A stretch of 5,892 bases of DNA from Cryomorphaceae bacterium (GTDB taxonomy: Bacteria > Bacteroidota > Bacteroidia > Flavobacteriales > Schleiferiaceae). The stretch covers positions 1 through 5,892 of the forward strand of contig DNWN01000084.1 in the NCBI GenBank assembly GCA_003507115.1, read 5' to 3'. The translations under genes were made by a program, and so were the position numbers. Position 1 is the first letter of the stretch. Every line of letters begins with the position of its first letter. The notes under the pieces are model-generated. The model worked only from the letters and a program-made list of their open reading frames with translations. It ran no database searches and had not been told where the DNA came from. Shown here in pieces: positions 4,757-5,892 of this stretch.

Positions 4757-5892
4757 TTAGAGCCGCCCCCCTTTGATCGCCTCGACCACGGCAGGATCCA
4801 GGAGCGTAGTCGTGTCGCCGAGCTGTTCAAGCTCCCCTTCCGCTATTTTCCGGAGGATCCGGCGCATAATCTTGCCCGAACGTGTCTTCGGCAAGCCCGG
4901 CACAAATTGAATCTTGTCCGGCTTGGCAATGGCACCGATGTGCTTCACCACTTCCGCGAGAATTTCAGACCGAAGCCCCTCATTTTCTGCACCTTGTAGG
5001 ATGACATAGGCGTAAATCCCTTGGCCCTTGATGTCATGCGGGTAGCCAACAATCGCGGATTCCACCACCTGCGGATGCATGTTGATGGCATTCTCTACCT
5101 CGGCCGTCCCGATGCGGTGGCCGCTCACGTTTAACACATCGTCTACACGGCCTGTGATGCGGTACAGGCCCTCTTCATCCCGAATGCAGCCATCCCCCGT
5201 GAAGTAGAGCCCAGGGTAGGTCGAAAAATAGGCCTGGCGGCAGCGTTCGTGGTCGCCGTAGGTGGTTCGTATCATGCCTGGCCATGGGAAGCGCATGCAC
5301 AAGTTGCCCGACACCCCATTGCCCTGGATCTCCTGCCCCTGCTCATCCACCAAAAGGGGTTGCACCCCGGGAAGTGGGCGTGTGGCGTAGGTGGGTTTTG
5401 CCTCGGTGACCCCCGCCAAATTGGAGATCATGATGCCTCCCGTTTCAGTTTGCCACCACGTATCCACAATGGGAACGCGTCCTTTGCCCACGTGCTGGTC
5501 GTACCAGTGCCAGGCTTCCGCATTGATGGGCTCCCCGACCGTGCCTAGGACTTTTAGGCTGGGCATGGGGTAGGCGTCAGGGAATTCGGGGCCAGCCGCC
5601 ATCAAACTCCGAATCGCCGTGGGTGCCGTGTAGAGGATGTCCACGTTGTGCTTTTCGGTGATTTGCCAAAACCGGTCACATGCTGGATAGGTCGGAATCC
5701 CTTCAAAGAGCAAGGTCGTCGCCCCCGCGCACAAGGGCCCGTAGACAATGTAACTGTGCCCCGTGATCCAGCCAATATCCGCCGTGCAGAAGTGAATTTG
5801 GCCCGGCTGATACTGAAAAACGTTGACGAAGGTGTAGGTCGCCCAGACCATGTAGCCGCCGCAGGTATGCACCACGCCCTTGGGCTTGCCGG
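4757..5892 (-). CDS. acs: Acetyl-CoA synthetase (AMP-forming), C-terminal 60%, 5' end outside window
   Basis: The last 377 residues of an enzyme usually about 630-650 long. It activates acetate in two steps through acetyl-AMP to acetyl-CoA and acts in the cytosol. The fragment begins in the P-loop (GKPKG, residues 1-5). It contains TWWQTETGG (144-152), whose second Trp narrows the acyl pocket for acetate. YFTGDGC (229-235) follows, then the A8 hinge core with [16 protein letters not shown] (246-261), where the C-terminal domain swings between half-reactions. PKTRSGK (334-340) ends in the catalytic Lys-340, the residue acetylated to switch Acs off in other bacteria. All key residues are present and the frame is unbroken. 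The stop TAA is 9 bp from the stop of the convergent MBL gene. Propionyl-CoA synthetase is a close alternative, but the WWQTETGG context and overall match favour Acs. Confidence 0.96.
   Translation of the reverse strand, partial: GKPKGVVHTCGGYMVWATYTFVNVFQYQPGQIHFCTADIGWITGHSYIVYGPLCAGATTLLFEGIPTYPACDRFWQITEKHNVDILYTAPTAIRSLMAAGPEFPDAYPMPSLKVLGTVGEPINAEAWHWYDQHVGKGRVPIVDTWWQTETGGIMISNLAGVTEAKPTYATRPLPGVQPLLVDEQGQEIQGNGVSGNLCMRFPWPGMIRTTYGDHERCRQAYFSTYPGLYFTGDGCIRDEEGLYRITGRVDDVLNVSGHRIGTAEVENAINMHPQVVESAIVGYPHDIKGQGIYAYVILQGAENEGLRSEILAEVVKHIGAIAKPDKIQFVPGLPKTRSGKIMRRILRKIAEGELEQLGDTTTLLDPAVVEAIKGGRL

Noticed and set aside
4751..4784. CGAGGC/GCCTCG inverted repeat with an inner GGCT/AGCC hairpin between the MBL and acs stops
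   Set aside because: The two stems compete, the outer loop is 22 bases, and no T-tract follows on either strand, so I do not call a terminator.

Overview
The window looks like a piece of a Bacteroidota chromosome, probably a Flavobacteriales-like lineage. Four things point this way: the Acs and PqqB-like metallo-beta-lactamase proteins read like Bacteroidota versions, SD-like ribosome sites are mostly absent, two proteins carry export signals ending in Ala-Gln, and an exact TAnnTTTG-type -7 box precedes one gene. This is inference from memory of the families, not from a search.

Layout. (1) Positions 1-1233 are AT-rich (about 40% GC in the lines I counted). They hold two tandem genes on the + strand: the tail of a GH16-like glycoside hydrolase and a complete 351-residue paralogue with the ExDxxE catalytic motif. 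The complete copy has no visible signal peptide. (2) Positions 1234-1823 hold no gene I can support. They contain a 20-bp interrupted palindrome, an 18-bp imperfect direct repeat and several short palindromes. GC rises through the end of this stretch. (3) From about 1824 the DNA is GC-rich (about 60% in a sampled line) and tightly packed. A small exported protein made of six exact 16-residue repeats (+) converges on a COG2509-type FAD-dependent dehydrogenase (-), and their stop codons overlap in a single TTAA. An exported PqqB-like MBL-fold protein (+) diverges from the dehydrogenase across only 39 bp, then converges on acetyl-CoA synthetase (acs, -), which runs off the right edge.

How the genes relate. 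The right half reads as ordinary core metabolism (acetate activation, an uncharacterised flavoprotein) with alternating gene orientation, so these genes are probably separate transcription units and not one pathway. The left block reads as an accessory carbohydrate-active segment of different base composition. The most interesting items are the six-repeat secreted protein, the tandem GH16 enzymes without an export signal, and the composition break with structured non-coding DNA between them. I see no RNA gene, CRISPR array, transposase or integrase.
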